DNA of 64,000 bases from Palaemon carinicauda (GCF_036898095.1 NC_090768.1:54178434-54242433); one strand, 5' to 3'. Shown: positions 13,051-25,918, counted from the first letter of the stretch. Numbers and translations are program-made. Notes: generated by a model not told the origin, from the sequence alone.

Positions 13051-14790
13051 CACAAATCAGTTATGAGCTTATTAAACAGTGTCCTCTTGGGTAACTATTA
13101 TTAATGACATTACTGTACATTGTACTGTAAAATAGAAATAACTAAAAAAAATAAAATTTCAACAGTATTCATGCTTACTAAGCATTTCTCCAATACATAC
13201 ATGATAGTTTGTGATGTAAAACATCTAAATTATCTGTTGTGAATTGTTTTGATGTCATACCCAGCATTCCTATAAAACAAGAGAGATTACATTCATTTAA
13301 TAAAACTTACCATAGTTGAAGCTCCATCTACCAATGCTGTATAAATTCAACACATACCGAGATATTTTTTCAGGTGAACATTTTTTAGTACAAGGCCATA
13401 CCTTTTGGTTTAAAAAAATACATTAGAGATGATTCACATATACATTTTGGACAATGTTTAAGGTATTAAAACAAAATGTTACCTCTATTAAAATTTCTAG
13501 AGATATTTAAAAGTTCATAGCTAAATGTAAATAAAGAAATCTAAATTATGTTTCAATATTCTGATAGTTCTTAGAGTTAGGTACTTGCCAGACAAAACAA
13601 ATTGTGTATAAATGTACAACTTAAACATAATGTAGATACCCATGTGATAATACAAATCTGTAGTTTCCATATCACCTACATTCTTTTCAATGCATAGTTT
13701 ACCTGGATTCCACTGGTGAAATTCTAATCAAATACAAAAGTATTTGAACAAACTGAGAAAAAGCATGCCAGGTAAATTCAACATGGTTATAGGTTTAATC
13801 AATGCTGTACATAAATCACTATAAGGAAGATTATAGACGACTTGTAATTACCGTCAGTGCAAAAAAAAAAAAAAAAAAAAAAAAAAACAGTAAATATTGA
13901 AATTTTTCAAACAAAAACTAATAATTACTTACTGTACGATACCTTTTAATTCTTTTTGAAAAATACTCTTTACAAAAAGAAACTGTGACGAGTTAAATCA
14001 TCAAATCAGAATTTTTCCAAACATACTAATATATCCACACCAGGATAAAGTGATGCTAAAATCTTGGAGGTTACAGCATATATATATAATGTACACTTCT
14101 CAATTTGGCAAAAAAAAAAAAAGTGCAATGAAAGTATAGATTTAACACCATTTCACAAGCTGACACTGCCGATGTGCAGAAAGGAAAAATGTCAAATCTG
14201 CCAAACGTGGTGAAATGCTGTACCACTTGAAATGCTAATTCTCTTCAGCTCTTTTCAAATGTATCCAAATTCTAGGAGCACGCTGTATTTAGTAAGGTTT
14301 TACCACAATTGGAAGGTTATTTGTGTATTTCTTTAAAACTGTACGTTACTGGATGATGAAAATGATGCGTAAGATACAAATACTGAATACCTTTTAACTC
14401 AAATTATACATACGAGTATATCTAATGGATTACGCTACTTTTCCAAAGCATTAGATTTTGATGATAATGCTATAACTTGAGCATAATTCTATAAAAAAAT
14501 ATTACATTCCATAAGGCAACAGGCAAGCAATGCAATGCTTCACATACGAATTTTCAACTTTCTTCAAATAAAATTTCTAATGAAATCTTTTGAAAACTTG
14601 AATATGAAATAAATGAAGAATTTCACCTTCCTGTTATCAAGGAGAAAAATCTGTGCAGCGCACCGTCCACTAATCTACGATAAAGTCAAGCATCCATTGC
14701 ATGACTATTGCATTACCATAAATCCAGTGAATGTGATTGGATTTCATATACAGCCAACACCACAATGATTTCAAAATCAATCCTAGCTGT
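13051..14790. other. AT-rich DNA, no gene recognised
   Basis: Contains a 27-bp A run at 13861-13887; no coding signature. Confidence 0.45.
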
Positions 14791-14850
14791 TATTATTATT
14801 ATTATTACTAGCCAAGCTACAACCCTAGTTGGAAAAGCAAGGTAATTCGA
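14791..14850 (-). repeat. LINE 3'-terminal fragment
   Basis: (ATT)n tail followed by the inverse of the LINE terminus (AAGCTACAACCCTAGTTGGA), only about 45 bp of the element retained. Confidence 0.8.
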
Positions 14851-15540
14851 GGTAATAAAGCCTTACAAAATACAACTTCCTTCATTTAGCAAATCTTTAC
14901 CACACACTGATCTATAAAAAATTGAATCAGTTGAGCAAAATCATTTCAATTTCACAAGAGCAAAATTAAAAACGTAATATGACTGAGATCCTAGTGCTAG
15001 CAAAATGCCACACACTTCCAACCCATTTGGACCTATTTTGTTGCAATACTGTACATGTACTGCCAACATTGAGCTTTTTTTTATATCGTTGTGGTCTATC
15101 AACTGTGGTCACAAATATAAACCATAATCAATGATTTTAAACCAAATATATTATCATGGAGTCATTATCTCACTTTAAAACACAGTTGTTTTAACCACTT
15201 CATTTTCTACTGCTCCAAAGCATCATTTCTTTCCAAGATAAAATACCAAAGCATCACAAGTTTGTGATTATCTTTCATTCACTTTCAAATGGATGTTACG
15301 GCACCAGGCTTTTAAAATGAACACCGTTAATAGCACTATTTACTGGGAAGCCACAATTTATGTTGTACTAAAAGTGATGGGGTTGTGGTCCTCAATTGAT
15401 AATGATGATAAGGAGCCTCAGCTGCTTTATTAAATATTGGTTAGGAATTTATTATCGAAAAGTGGCTGTTAGCAACTGTCATTGCACGAACAGCACCACA
15501 GATCAGAACAAAAATACTTTTCAGTTCAGTTTCACTCAGG

Positions 15541-15756
15541 TCATTGCTGATTCTGTGATGCTGCTTTGCTCTGAGGTATTCCATCTTTCCCAGCTGCTAT
15601 GATCTCGGATAGCTTCACATCAATTGGTAGTCTGTCATCATACAGGGTCGGTGCCTGAAGGATGATGCCCGCTGTTCCGACTAACACTGCTAGAGTGAAA
15701 ATCCATAGAAACAATCTATCCAGCACCATTGCGACATATTTCCAGTCTTCTTTCAC
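15541..15756 (-). CDS. nAChRalpha: nAChR alpha last coding exon: M4 and C-terminus with stop (216 bp)
   Basis: The translation begins [20 protein letters not shown], continues [20 protein letters not shown] (M4) and ends in an extracellular tail [14 protein letters not shown] and a Gln-rich terminus before TGA at 15541-15543. The acceptor ends ATATTCCAG. The open frame runs on past the acceptor, but that part is intron. A canonical AATAAA on the minus strand lies at 15426-15431, about 110 bp after the stop, and is a candidate polyadenylation signal; such hexamers are common by chance in this AT-rich DNA. Confidence 0.95.
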   Translation of the reverse strand: MKEDWKYVAMVLDRLFLWIFTLAVLVGTAGIILQAPTLYDDRLPIDVKLSEIIAAGKDGIPQSKAASQNQQ

Positions 15757-15936
15757 CTGGAATATAAGATTTACATTAGCTTTCATTTTGTTGGTATAGA
15801 TATTAGTGATAAAGCATATATATAAATACAAAGAGAAATACATGTACCACACTTTAATCTTTAAAGCCAGATATTGTACATATGACATATAAAGATGGAC
15901 ACAAAGACGTCATGCTTTTTCAACAAAAACCCTATT

Positions 15937-16040
15937 ATCATTATTATTAATATTATTATTACTAGCAAAGCTTCAACCATAGTTAGAAAAGCAGAATGGT
16001 ATAAGCCCAATGGCTCCAACAAGTACATATGAAAACTTCT
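15937..16040 (-). repeat. LINE 3'-terminal fragment
   Basis: (ATT)n tail plus about 60 bp of LINE 3' end, TAAGCCCAATGGCTCCAACA. It and its flank (from about 15890) are repeated at 16350-16530. Confidence 0.8.
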
Positions 16041-16041
16041 A

Positions 16042-16350
16042 TTAACCCTTTTACCCCCAGGTTATTTGGAAATTTCCAACCCTTAACCCCCATGGGGTTA
16101 TTTTTTTCCCAGCACATTTTGCAGTATATTTTTTTCAAATTGCTCTAACAGCCTTAATTTTTGACATAGAGAGGTCAGGTTGGTGTCATTCTCTTGGAAA
16201 ATGCCTGAAGTTTCTCAAAAAATTATCAAAAATATGCAAAAAAAAAATTTAAATAGCATTTTTTTGCAAGGACGTACCGGTACGTCCATGGGGGTAAAGG
16301 GATGAGTTTTGTGAAACGTACCAGTACGTCCTTTGGGGGTAAAAGGTTAA
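16042..16350. mobile_element. piggyBac-like MITE with TTAA target duplication
   Basis: TTAA stands at both edges (16042-16045 and 16347-16350). The inverted ends read CCCTTTTACCCCCA on one side and, inverted, CCTTTTACCCCCAAAG on the other. TTAA duplication with CCCTTT-type ends is characteristic of piggyBac transposons. At 309 bp with no frame it is non-autonomous. The inside has a short GGACGTACCGGTACGTCC palindrome and a related repeat. It lies within duplicated LINE-tail sequence in the last receptor intron. Confidence 0.8.
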
Positions 16351-16409
16351 GATGGATGCATAAAGATGTAATGCTTATGAAACCAGGGAGCTTACAATTT
16401 AACAAAAAC

Positions 16410-16540
16410 CCTCTTATTATTATTATCATTGCTATTATCATTACTAGCAAAGCTACAACCATAGTTGGTAAAACAGAATGGTATAAGCCCAATGACTCCA
16501 ACAAGGAGAATAGGCCAGTGAGGAAGGAAACAAACCATAT
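16410..16540 (-). repeat. LINE 3'-terminal fragment
   Basis: (ATT)n tail plus about 100 bp of LINE 3' end, sharing the variant GCAAAGCTACAACCATAGTT with 15937-16040, so the two arose by local duplication. Confidence 0.8.
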
Positions 16541-17026
16541 AAGAGAAGCAATGAATAAAAAATATGAAATATCTTAAGATCAGTATCAACATTAAAATAG
16601 ATCTGCCATACATAAACCATGAAAAGACACTTATGTTAACTTATTCAACATAAAAAAATCACTGCGAGTTTGGACTTCTGAAGTTTACCTTGTCAAGAAC
16701 ATATTAAACTTCTGAAGTTTACCTAGTCAAGAACATATGACCAAATATTTGAAACTGACATTCTTCATTGTAGCTTTGCACCTCGTTTCTCTGGATATTG
16801 TTTCAAGAATATATATGACAAGAGTATGGATATCACACAGAGCTTAGCAAGGTTAAAGTAATTCCGTTATCCGTAGTATTAAAGGGAAATATTTATTCTA
16901 GTGAAATAGCAGCAAGACAGGAAGAAATGCAGAAAAGATAGTGGTCCAAATTGAATCAGTGATCAGTGATAATAATATAGGACAATAAAAGTTAAATGAT
17001 GGTCCAAGTATACAATACATCAAAAT
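16541..17026. other. Intron sequence, nothing recognised
   Basis: Includes a small local direct repeat of AACTTCTGAAGTTTACCT near 16670-16730, which may be LINE 3' UTR-derived. Confidence 0.4.
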
Positions 17027-17063
17027 ATGTTATTTTCATTAGTAAAATAAATTTTTGAATATA

Positions 17064-17222
17064 CTTACCCGATAATCATGTAGCTGTCAACTCCGTTGCC
17101 CGACAGAATTCTACGGACGGGATACGCCAGCGATCGCTATACAAGAGGGGGGTGTACTCACCAGCGCCATCCGTGGCCAGGTACTGCAGTACTTCTTGTC
17201 AACACCACCTCAATTTTTCCTC
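17064..17222. repeat. 3' inverted terminal repeat, DIRS copy 1
   Basis: Reverse complement of 23750-23907. The outer end begins ATGTTATTTTCATTAG at 17027, and the same variant is carried, inverted, in this copy's own ICR. Confidence 0.92.
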
Positions 17223-17266
17223 GGTCCACTGGTTCTCTATGGGGAGGAAGGGTGGGTCAATTAAAT

Positions 17267-17357
17267 CATGATTATCGGGTAAGTATATTCAAAAATTTAT
17301 TTTACTAATGAAAATAACATTTTTCAATATTAATCTTACCCGATAATCATGTAGCTG
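17267..17357. repeat. Internal complementary region, DIRS copy 1
   Basis: It pairs with both element ends. It carries the copy-specific CTAATGAAAAT variant that matches the 17027 end (copy 2 has TTAATAAAAAT in both places), so the ICR and terminus of each copy agree with each other. Confidence 0.9.
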
Positions 17358-17752
17358 ATTCACACCCAGGGGGGTGGGTGAAAACCAGTGTACATGTTAA
17401 TCAAGAAGCTAAGTATCCCGTATTTCATATTATCAGTTATTCAAAATAACAATGAAATTATAAGTACCTGGTAAGGAAGTCGACTTGAACCATTACTCTG
17501 CCTTTAATAAGTTCGTCTTCCTTACTGAGCGCAGCGTTCCTCTTAGGAGGCTGAACAACTCTAAGGTGCTGAAGTATAAAGGGCTGCAACCCATACTAAA
17601 GGACCTCTACACAACCTCTAACCTAGGCGCTTCTCAAGAAAGAATTGACCACCCGCCAAATCAACTAGGATGCGGAAGGCTTCTTAGCCTACCGTAACAA
17701 CCCAAAACAACAATAAAAGCATTCAAGAGAAAGGTTAAAAAAGGTTATGGGA
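17358..17752 (-). other. DIRS copy 1 non-coding 3' region
   Basis: Homologous to 26763-27157. A short open frame on the plus strand here has no recognisable content. Confidence 0.7.
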
Positions 17753-20656
17753 TTAAGGGAATGTAGTGGCTGAGCCCTCACCTACTACTGCACTCGCTGC
17801 TACGAATGGTCCCAGGGTGTAGCAGTTCTCGTAAAGAGACTGGACATCTTTGAGATAGAATGATGCAAACACTGACTTGCTCCTCCAATAGGTTGCATCC
17901 ATAATACTCTGCAGAGAACGGTTCTGTTTGAAGGCCATCGAAGTAGCCACAGCTCTCACTTCGTGTGTCCTTACCTTCAGCAAAGCAAGGTCTTCATCCT
18001 TCATGTGAGAATGAGCTTCTCTAATCAGAAGCCTTATGTAATACGAAACTGCGTTCTTGGACATAGGCATCGAAGGTTTCTTAATGGCACACCATAAGGC
18101 CTCTGATTGTCCTCGTATAGGTTTTGACCTTTTAAGATAGTACTTAAGAGCTCTGACAGGGCAAAGAACTCTCTCTAGCTCGTTACCCACCATGTTGGAA
18201 AGGCTAGGAATTTCGAACGATCTAGGCCAAGGACGTGAAGGAAGTTCATTTTTTGCCAAAAACCCGAGCTGTAAGGAACATGTAGCTGTTTCGGATGTGA
18301 ATCCTATGTTCCTGCTGAAGGCGTGAACCTCACTAACTCTTTTGGCTGTTGCAAGGCAGACGAGGAAAAGAGTTTTGAGAGTAAGGTCTTTGAAAGAGGC
18401 TGACTGGAGAGGTTCAAATCTAGGAGACATAAGGAACCTCAAGACTACATCTAGATTCCAGCCTGGAGTGGACAAGCGACGTTCTTTAGAGGTCTCGAAA
18501 GACTTAAGGATGTCCTGTAGATCTTTGTTGGAGGAAAGATCCAAGCCTCTGTGGCGGAAAACTGTTGCCAACATACTTCTGTACCCTTTGATCGTAGGAG
18601 CCGAAAGAGATCTAACATTCCTAAGATGCAACAGGAAGTCAGCAACTTGGGTTACAGAGGTACTGGTAGAGGAAACTGCATTGGCTCTGCACCAGCTTCT
18701 GAAGACTTCCCACTTGGATTGATAGACTCTGCGAGTGGATATCCTCCTTGCTCTGGCAATCGCTCTGGCTGCCTCCTTCGAAAAGCCTCTAGCTCTAGAG
18801 AGTCTTTCGATAGTCTGAAGGCAGTCAGACGAAGAGCGTGGAGGCTTGGGTGTACCTTCTTTACGTGAGGTTGACGTAGAAGGTCCACTCTTAGAGGGAG
18901 AGTCCTGGGAACGTCGACCAGCCATTGCAGTACCTCTGTGAACCATTCTCTTGCAGGCCAAAGGGGAGCAACCAACGTCAGCCGTGTCCCTTCGTGAGAG
19001 ACGAACTTCTGAATAACTCTGTTGATGATCTTGAACGGCGGGAATGCATATAGATCGAGGTGGGACCAATCCAGCAGAAAAGCATCCACGTGAACTGCTG
19101 CCGGGTCTGGGATTGGGGAACAGTACAATGGGAGCCTCTTGGTCATCGAGGTAGCGAACAGATCTATCGTTGGCTGACCCCACAAGGCCCAAAGCCTGTT
19201 GCACACGTTCTTGTGAAGGGTCCATTCTGTGGGGATGACTTGACCCTTCCTGCTGAGGCGATCTGCCGAGACATTCATATTGCCTTGAATGAATCTCGTT
19301 ACCAGCGTGAGGTTTCGACTTCTTGACCAAATGAGGAGGTCCCTTGCTATCTCGTACAGCTTCCTCGAATGAGTCCCTCCCTGCTTGGAGATGTACGCCA
19401 AGGCTGTGGTGTTGTCGGAGTTCACCTCCACCACCTTGTTTAGCAGGAGGGACTTGAAGTTCATTAAGGCCAGATGTACTGCCAACAACTCCTTGCAATT
19501 GATGTGAAGCGTTTCCTGTTCCTTGTTCCATGTTCCCGAGCATTCCTGTCCGTCCAAGGTCGCGCCCCAGCCCGAGTCTGATGCGTCCGAATAGAGATGA
19601 AGATTGGGGGTCTGAACAGCTAACGAGAGACCCTCCTTGAGAAGGATGTTGCTCTTCCACCACATGAGAGTAGTCTTCATCTCTTTGGTAACAGGAATAG
19701 AGACCGCTTCGAGCGTCATATTCTTGTCCCAGTGAGCTGCTAGATGGTATTGAAGGGGGCGGAGGTGGAGTCTCCCTAACTCGGTGAACAGGGCTAACGA
19801 TGACAGGGTCCCTGTTAGACTCATCCACTGTCTCACCGAGCATCTGTTCCTCTTCAGCATGCTCAGGATGCACTCTAGGGCTTGGTTGATTCTTGGGGCC
19901 GACGGAAAAGCCCGAAAAGCTTGACTCCGAATCTCCATTCCCAGGTAAACGATGGTTTGGGAAGGAATAAGCTGGGACTTCTCTAAGTTGACCAAAAGAC
20001 CCAGTTCCTTGGTCAAGTCCAAAGTCCATCTGAGACTCTCCAGACAGCGACGACTTGTGGGGGCTCTTAAAAGCCAGTCGTCTAAATAAAGGGAGGCTCT
20101 GATGTCCGCCAAGTGGAGGAATTTCGCAATATTCCTCATCAGTCGCGTAAACACCAGAGGTGCCGTGCTTAGGCCAAAACACAGGGCTTAGAATTGGTAC
20201 ACAACCTTTCCAAAAACGAATCTCAGAAAAGGTTGGGAGTCTGGATGAATGGGGACGTGAAAGTAGGCGTCTTTCAGATCCAACGAGACCATCCAGTCCT
20301 CCTGCCTGACCGCTGCTAGGACCGACTTCGTCGTCTCCATAGTGAACGTCTGCTTGGTGACATAAGCATTGAGCGCACTGACGTCCAGCACCGGTCTCCA
20401 ACCTCCTGTCTTCTTGGCCACCAGGAAGAGACGGTTGTAGAAGCCCGGGGATTGATGATCCCGGACTATCACCACTGCCTCCTTCTGTAACAGGAGCGAC
20501 ACCTCTTGATGTAACGCTAGCCTCTTGTCCTTTTCCTTGTAGTTGGGAGAGAGGTTGATGGGAGAAGTGGTCAGAGGGGGATTGCGGCAGAATGGGATCC
20601 TGTAACCTTCCCTTAGCCACTTGACAGACTGGGCGTCTGCACCTCTTCTTTCCCAA
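17753..20656 (-). CDS. DIRS copy 1 tyrosine recombinase frame (967 codons)
   Basis: The C-terminal third has the R-H-R-Y set in AKRVSEVHAFS, RTHEVRAVATS and FASFYLKDV, almost the same as copy 2, and shares the final GPFVAASAVVGEGSATTFP. The frame stays open for 2.9 kb although the RT frame it overlaps is broken. As in copy 2 the start is uncertain; the domain itself occupies about 17770-18750. Confidence 0.87.
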   Translation of the reverse strand: MGKKRCRRPVCQVAKGRLQDPILPQSPSDHFSHQPLSQLQGKGQEASVTSRGVAPVTEGGSGDSPGSSIPGLLQPSLPGGQEDRRLETGAGRQCAQCLCHQADVHYGDDEVGPSSGQAGGLDGLVGSERRLLSRPHSSRLPTFSEIRFWKGCVPILSPVFWPKHGTSGVYATDEEYCEIPPLGGHQSLPLFRRLAFKSPHKSSLSGESQMDFGLDQGTGSFGQLREVPAYSFPNHRLPGNGDSESSFSGFSVGPKNQPSPRVHPEHAEEEQMLGETVDESNRDPVIVSPVHRVRETPPPPPSIPSSSSLGQEYDARSGLYSCYQRDEDYSHVVEEQHPSQGGSLVSCSDPQSSSLFGRIRLGLGRDLGRTGMLGNMEQGTGNASHQLQGVVGSTSGLNELQVPPAKQGGGGELRQHHSLGVHLQAGRDSFEEAVRDSKGPPHLVKKSKPHAGNEIHSRQYECLGRSPQQEGSSHPHRMDPSQERVQQALGLVGSANDRSVRYLDDQEAPIVLFPNPRPGSSSRGCFSAGLVPPRSICIPAVQDHQQSYSEVRLSRRDTADVGCSPLACKRMVHRGTAMAGRRSQDSPSKSGPSTSTSRKEGTPKPPRSSSDCLQTIERLSRARGFSKEAARAIARARRISTRRVYQSKWEVFRSWCRANAVSSTSTSVTQVADFLLHLRNVRSLSAPTIKGYRSMLATVFRHRGLDLSSNKDLQDILKSFETSKERRLSTPGWNLDVVLRFLMSPRFEPLQSASFKDLTLKTLFLVCLATAKRVSEVHAFSRNIGFTSETATCSLQLGFLAKNELPSRPWPRSFEIPSLSNMVGNELERVLCPVRALKYYLKRSKPIRGQSEALWCAIKKPSMPMSKNAVSYYIRLLIREAHSHMKDEDLALLKVRTHEVRAVATSMAFKQNRSLQSIMDATYWRSKSVFASFYLKDVQSLYENCYTLGPFVAASAVVGEGSATTFP

Positions 20657-20860
20657 GCTTGCCAGAAGGTCTTGAGTCTGGCTCCTACAGCTGTCGGGAG
20701 AGGAGGAGAGTCAATGTTTGCTTTTCGAAGACTTGGTACCTTTCTTGGACCTGCCCCTGTGACCGTCTGGGCGGGTACCTCCTCGGCTGGGGGCTCTGCC
20801 ACGAAAGGGCGGAATAAATCTGGTAGCAGGAGTATCAGCCACTGGGGTGCGGTAAGTTCT
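18652..20860 (-). pseudogene. pol: DIRS copy 1 RT/RNase H gene with a nonsense codon
   Basis: The same motifs as copy 2 are present: SLDLKDAYFHVPI upstream and LYLDDWLL, FSDASDSGWG, NCKELLAVH, NSDNTTAL and NVSADRLSR downstream. A TAA at 20188-20190 replaces the Gln codon present at the same place in copy 2, just after the VVYQF motif and before the catalytic YLDD, so no functional RT is expected. The ATG used in copy 2 is also not conserved. The upstream limit given is approximate; the frame itself is open to 21105 through overlap with gag. Confidence 0.87.
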
Positions 20861-23539
20861 AGGTACTGAAGGTGCAACCTTAGCCTTCCGTGCTGAAGAG
20901 GCCACGAGGTCATGCGTATCCTTCTGTATAAGAGCCGCAGACAATTCCTTGATAAGATCCTCAGGAAACAGGAACTTAGAAAGAGGAGCAAAAAGTAACT
21001 GTGACCTTTGGCAAGAGGTGATACCAGTGGAAAGGAAGGAGCAAAGTTGTTCCCTTTTCTTGAGGACTCCCGATACAAACATAGAGGCAAGTTCGCCGGA
21101 ACCATCGCGAATTGCTTTGTCCATACAGGACATGATCAGCATGGCCGAGTCTTTGTCAGAAGGGGCAGTCTTCTTGCTCAAGGCCCCCTGGCACCAGTCG
21201 AGGAAATTAAAAATTTCAAAGGCGCGAAAGACTCCCTTTAAGAAGTGGTCCAGGTCAGAAAAGGTCCAGCAGACCTTAGAGCGTCTCATAGCCGACCTTC
21301 GTGGAGAGTCAACCAAACTTGAGAAGTCAGCCTGGGCAGAGGCAGGGACCCCCAAGCCTGGTTCCTCTCCCGTGGCATACCAGACGCCCGCCTTAGAAGT
21401 CAGCTTAGGAGGCGGAAACATAAAAGACGTCCTTCCCAGTTGCTGCTTGGACTGCAACCAATCCCCTAACATTCTCAAAGCTCTCTTTGATGATCTAGCG
21501 AAGACAAGCTTAGTGTAAGCAGACTTAATAGGTTGCATGCCTAGAGAGAACTCGGATGGAGGAGAGCGAGGGGTAGCAGAAACAAAGTGTTCAGGGTATA
21601 ACTCTCTGAACAGAGCTAGGACCTTGCGAAAGTTAATGGAGGGTGGCAATGACTTGGGTTCCTCCACATCAGATGAAGGATCATCCAGGTGAGCAGCTTC
21701 ATCCTCAGAAACCTCGTCACCTGAGGGTTGAGAAGCGAGAGGTAACGATAAAGCGGTATGCTGAATGGCTGAATCCTGAAGAGCGGGTGCATGCGCACTT
21801 GCGGATTCATCCTCAAGTCTCTGCTGAAGAGGATGAGGGCTGGTAATGACAAAGTCATGAGGCTGGGATGAAGGAGGTTCTGCGGGGGTCTGAGGAGCAA
21901 GCGTGGTGAGAGGCGAATGCTGTAAAGCATGAGGCTCATGCTACATAGTCTGCGGTTCAAGTTGAATGGGAAGCGGCTCAAGCTGAGAAGAATGTGGTTG
22001 CTGCATGCGTTGAGGTGGCTGTCTCATAGCATGAGGTTCCTGCCTCAAGAGTTGCGCTTGCCTCAAGGGTTGAGGTGGCTGCGCAGAGAGAGGCTCTTGT
22101 CTCACGAGTTGAGGTTCTTGAGGTGCTTGCCTCGAGAGTTGAGGTTCTCGCCTCGAGGAAAGTGGAGGTGGCTGCCGCGAGAGTTGAGGTTGCTGCCTCA
22201 AGGATGGTGGAGGTTGTCGCACCGCAAGAGGTTGCTGCCTCGAGGATGGTTGCAACGCATGAGGCTCCTGCCTCAAGGGTAGAGGAGGTTGCTGCAAAGC
22301 ATAAGGCTCCTGCCCCCAGTGTTGAGGAGGTTGCCGCGTGGCAAGAGGCTCCTGCCTCAAGGAAAGTGGAGGTTGCTGCACAGCGCTGGTATCTGGCAAC
22401 TCCCAATGCGGCAGCTCACGCATGGAGGTAGCTTGAGGAACCTCAACATCATACGTCTGGCAGACTGGACTGCGCAGAGGTGGAGGAGCGCTCGCAGGAG
22501 GAGGTGTATTAACCTTCTCTGCCTGAAACTCCTGCATCAACACCGCAAGCTGCGACTGCATAGTCTGCAGCATAGCCATCTTAGGATCAACAGAAATTGA
22601 GGTCTGTTGAGGCATAGCTTTAACAGAAGTTGAGGTCTGTTGAGGCATAGCTTTAACAGAAGTTGAGGTCTGTTGAGGCATCGCTTTACCTCTCTTAGGA
22701 GGCGTGCAGCCATCCGATGACTGCGGCGAGTCCGAACTAGCCCAGTGGCTACACCTGGGCTGTTGGACTCGCGCGGTCTGGACCTTACGCTTAAGAGGCC
22801 TTGAAACCTGGGTCCAGCGTTTCCTCCCGGAAACATCTTCTGCAGACGAGGAAATTAAGGGCTCAATCGTCTGAGAGTGGAAGTGACGATCTCTATAAGA
22901 TACGCCCGCAACCACTGAGGATACTACTGTGCGCCGATCAAGGCCTGCCGAACCCTTTTGCCCTTCGACATTGCTTCTCCCCTGGGCTTGGGAGCTTGCA
23001 AGAGGTCCCGGACTGGGAGGACGACTGGCACGCACAGAAGTATCCTCATGCGCAACACTGACACTGACACTAGGCACAGCACTGGCACTACCACTTCCCA
23101 CTGCACTTTTCACTTTAAGTTCCTTGACATCTGCCAAGAGAAACTTGTGGTCACTCACTACCGACTCCACCTTATCACCTAAAGCCTGAATGGCACGTAA
23201 AACATCCGACATATCAGGCTGAGCACTAATAATAGGTTCGGGGGTAGCCACTACAGGGGGAGGAAAAGGTTGAGGATCATGGGGGGAGGAATAAAGCAAA
23301 GAGCGAGCAGAACTCCTCCTAACTCTCTCCCTCTCTAACTTAGTCGTATACTTGAGGAATTGAATAAAATCAAATTCCGAAAGCCCGGCACATTCCTCAC
23401 ATCGATCTTCCAACTGACAGGATTTTCCCCTACAGTCGGAACAAACGGTGTGAGGATCAACCGAGGCCTTCGGAAGACGCCTAATATAAGTCCTAACACT
23501 ACATCGTCTTTGGGTAGGAGCTTGAGAATGGTCGGACAT
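20711..23539 (-). pseudogene. gag: DIRS copy 1 gag-like gene with a nonsense codon
   Basis: Homologous to the 902-residue gag of copy 2 from MSD near the start to a KSSKSKH tail. One in-frame TAG at 21941-21943 divides it; the same frame is open on both sides. The second cysteine of the N-terminal CxxC pair (position 16) is replaced by Arg. The middle holds Leu-Arg-Gln-Glu-Pro-type repeats not matched in copy 2 and a three-fold 11-residue repeat (KAMPQQTSTSV) encoded at about 22590-22688, showing fast-evolving low-complexity sequence. Confidence 0.85.
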
Positions 23540-23749
23540 CTTGAATCAGAGAACAGTCAAGGGGGATTTCCAAATTAAAGCAAAGATCGTTATACCATTA
23601 ATCAAAATCAATCCAAAAGCTATCTAAGCTAAGGGAAAAGCTTCCTGTATAGCGAAAGCTGAAATCTCAGAGCAATACTTCACCAAAACCGTGAACAAAG
23701 ACTCCAAAATCATAAGCGTATCCATGTAGGTCTTGCCGGAAGCACGACA

Positions 23750-23907
23750 GAGGAAAAATTGAGGTGGTGTTGACAAGAAGTACTGCAGTACCTGGCCACA
23801 GATGGCGCTGGTGAGTACACCCCCTCTTGTATAGCGATCGCTGGCGTATCCCGTCCGTAGAATTCTGTCGGGCAACGGAGTTGACAGCTACATGATTATC
23901 GGGTAAG
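23750..23907. repeat. 5' inverted terminal repeat, DIRS copy 1
   Basis: Reverse complement of 17064-17222 apart from a G-run indel and at least one substitution. The outer end finishes AATATTGAAAA at 23921. Confidence 0.92.
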
Positions 23908-23921
23908 ATTAATATTGAAAA

Positions 23922-25545
<1,624 letters not shown>

Positions 25546-25771
25546 CCTCACTGACTCCTCTTCTCTGCGAGTATGCTCTGCGATAAACTTCACACCCTCA
25601 AAGGCCTTGATGACTTCTGGACAGTACTGTGTAGAGCCATTTTCACAAGGCATTCTACCTGGTGATCCAACGTTACCATTCAGGCCGACACCTACTCCTA
25701 AATCATCCGCTAAAACTGCAGGGCCGTGAATCTTGCATCCACCGTTGATGCCTAATGCATCCATATCACGA
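25546..25771 (-). CDS. nAChRalpha: nAChR alpha exon: end of the intracellular loop (226 bp)
   Basis: The exon completes Ser and reads RDMDALGINGGCKIHGPAVL, a Gly/Asn-rich middle, then YCPEVIKAFEGVKFIAEHTR and REEESVR. The last part is the conserved amphipathic (MA) helix before M4 in arthropod alpha subunits. The acceptor is TCTTTTACAG and the donor GTGAGG at 25545. It enters in phase 2 and leaves in phase 0. It lies between the two DIRS insertions, about 0.7 kb from the 3' end of the downstream-numbered copy. Confidence 0.92.
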
Positions 25772-25918
25772 CTGTAAAAGACATCAGAGCATTAATTTTC
25801 TACTTAAAAAAGAAGCCAAATAATTTACTTAAATATTCAATACTGTAATGTATTGCCTAACAATTAAGCCATTTGTTATGTAGACATAATAATGAGATGC
25901 CAAACCAAAGATATGTAA

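Larger units (their letters stand above)
17027..23921 (-). mobile_element. DIRS-type retrotransposon, copy 1 (gag and RT broken)
   Basis: Same family and orientation as the copy at 26432-33206, with homology over the whole length including termini. ITRs lie at 17064-17222 and 23750-23907, differing by a few substitutions and one G in a G run; the ICR is at 17267-17357. It lies in the last intron of the receptor gene (15757-25545), in sense with it. The gag frame has one stop and the RT frame one stop, while the recombinase frame is open, so this copy could not make RT without readthrough. Confidence 0.93.

Noticed and set aside
15757..15888. Continuation of the last receptor exon to an upstream ATG at 15888
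   Set aside because: The frame runs through the acceptor into intron; VKEDW at the AG is the conserved exon junction and its phase fits the preceding exon.
18342..23189. Several plus-strand open frames of 60 to 189 codons
   Set aside because: They are antisense shadows of the DIRS gag, RT and recombinase genes, with no motifs of their own. The same applies to 28251-28674, 30119-30653 and 31471-32455.
17027..23921. Target-site duplication around the DIRS copies
   Set aside because: Only A-rich bases are shared between the two flanks; no duplicated block of 4 bp or more stands out beyond this, as expected for recombinase-mediated insertion.
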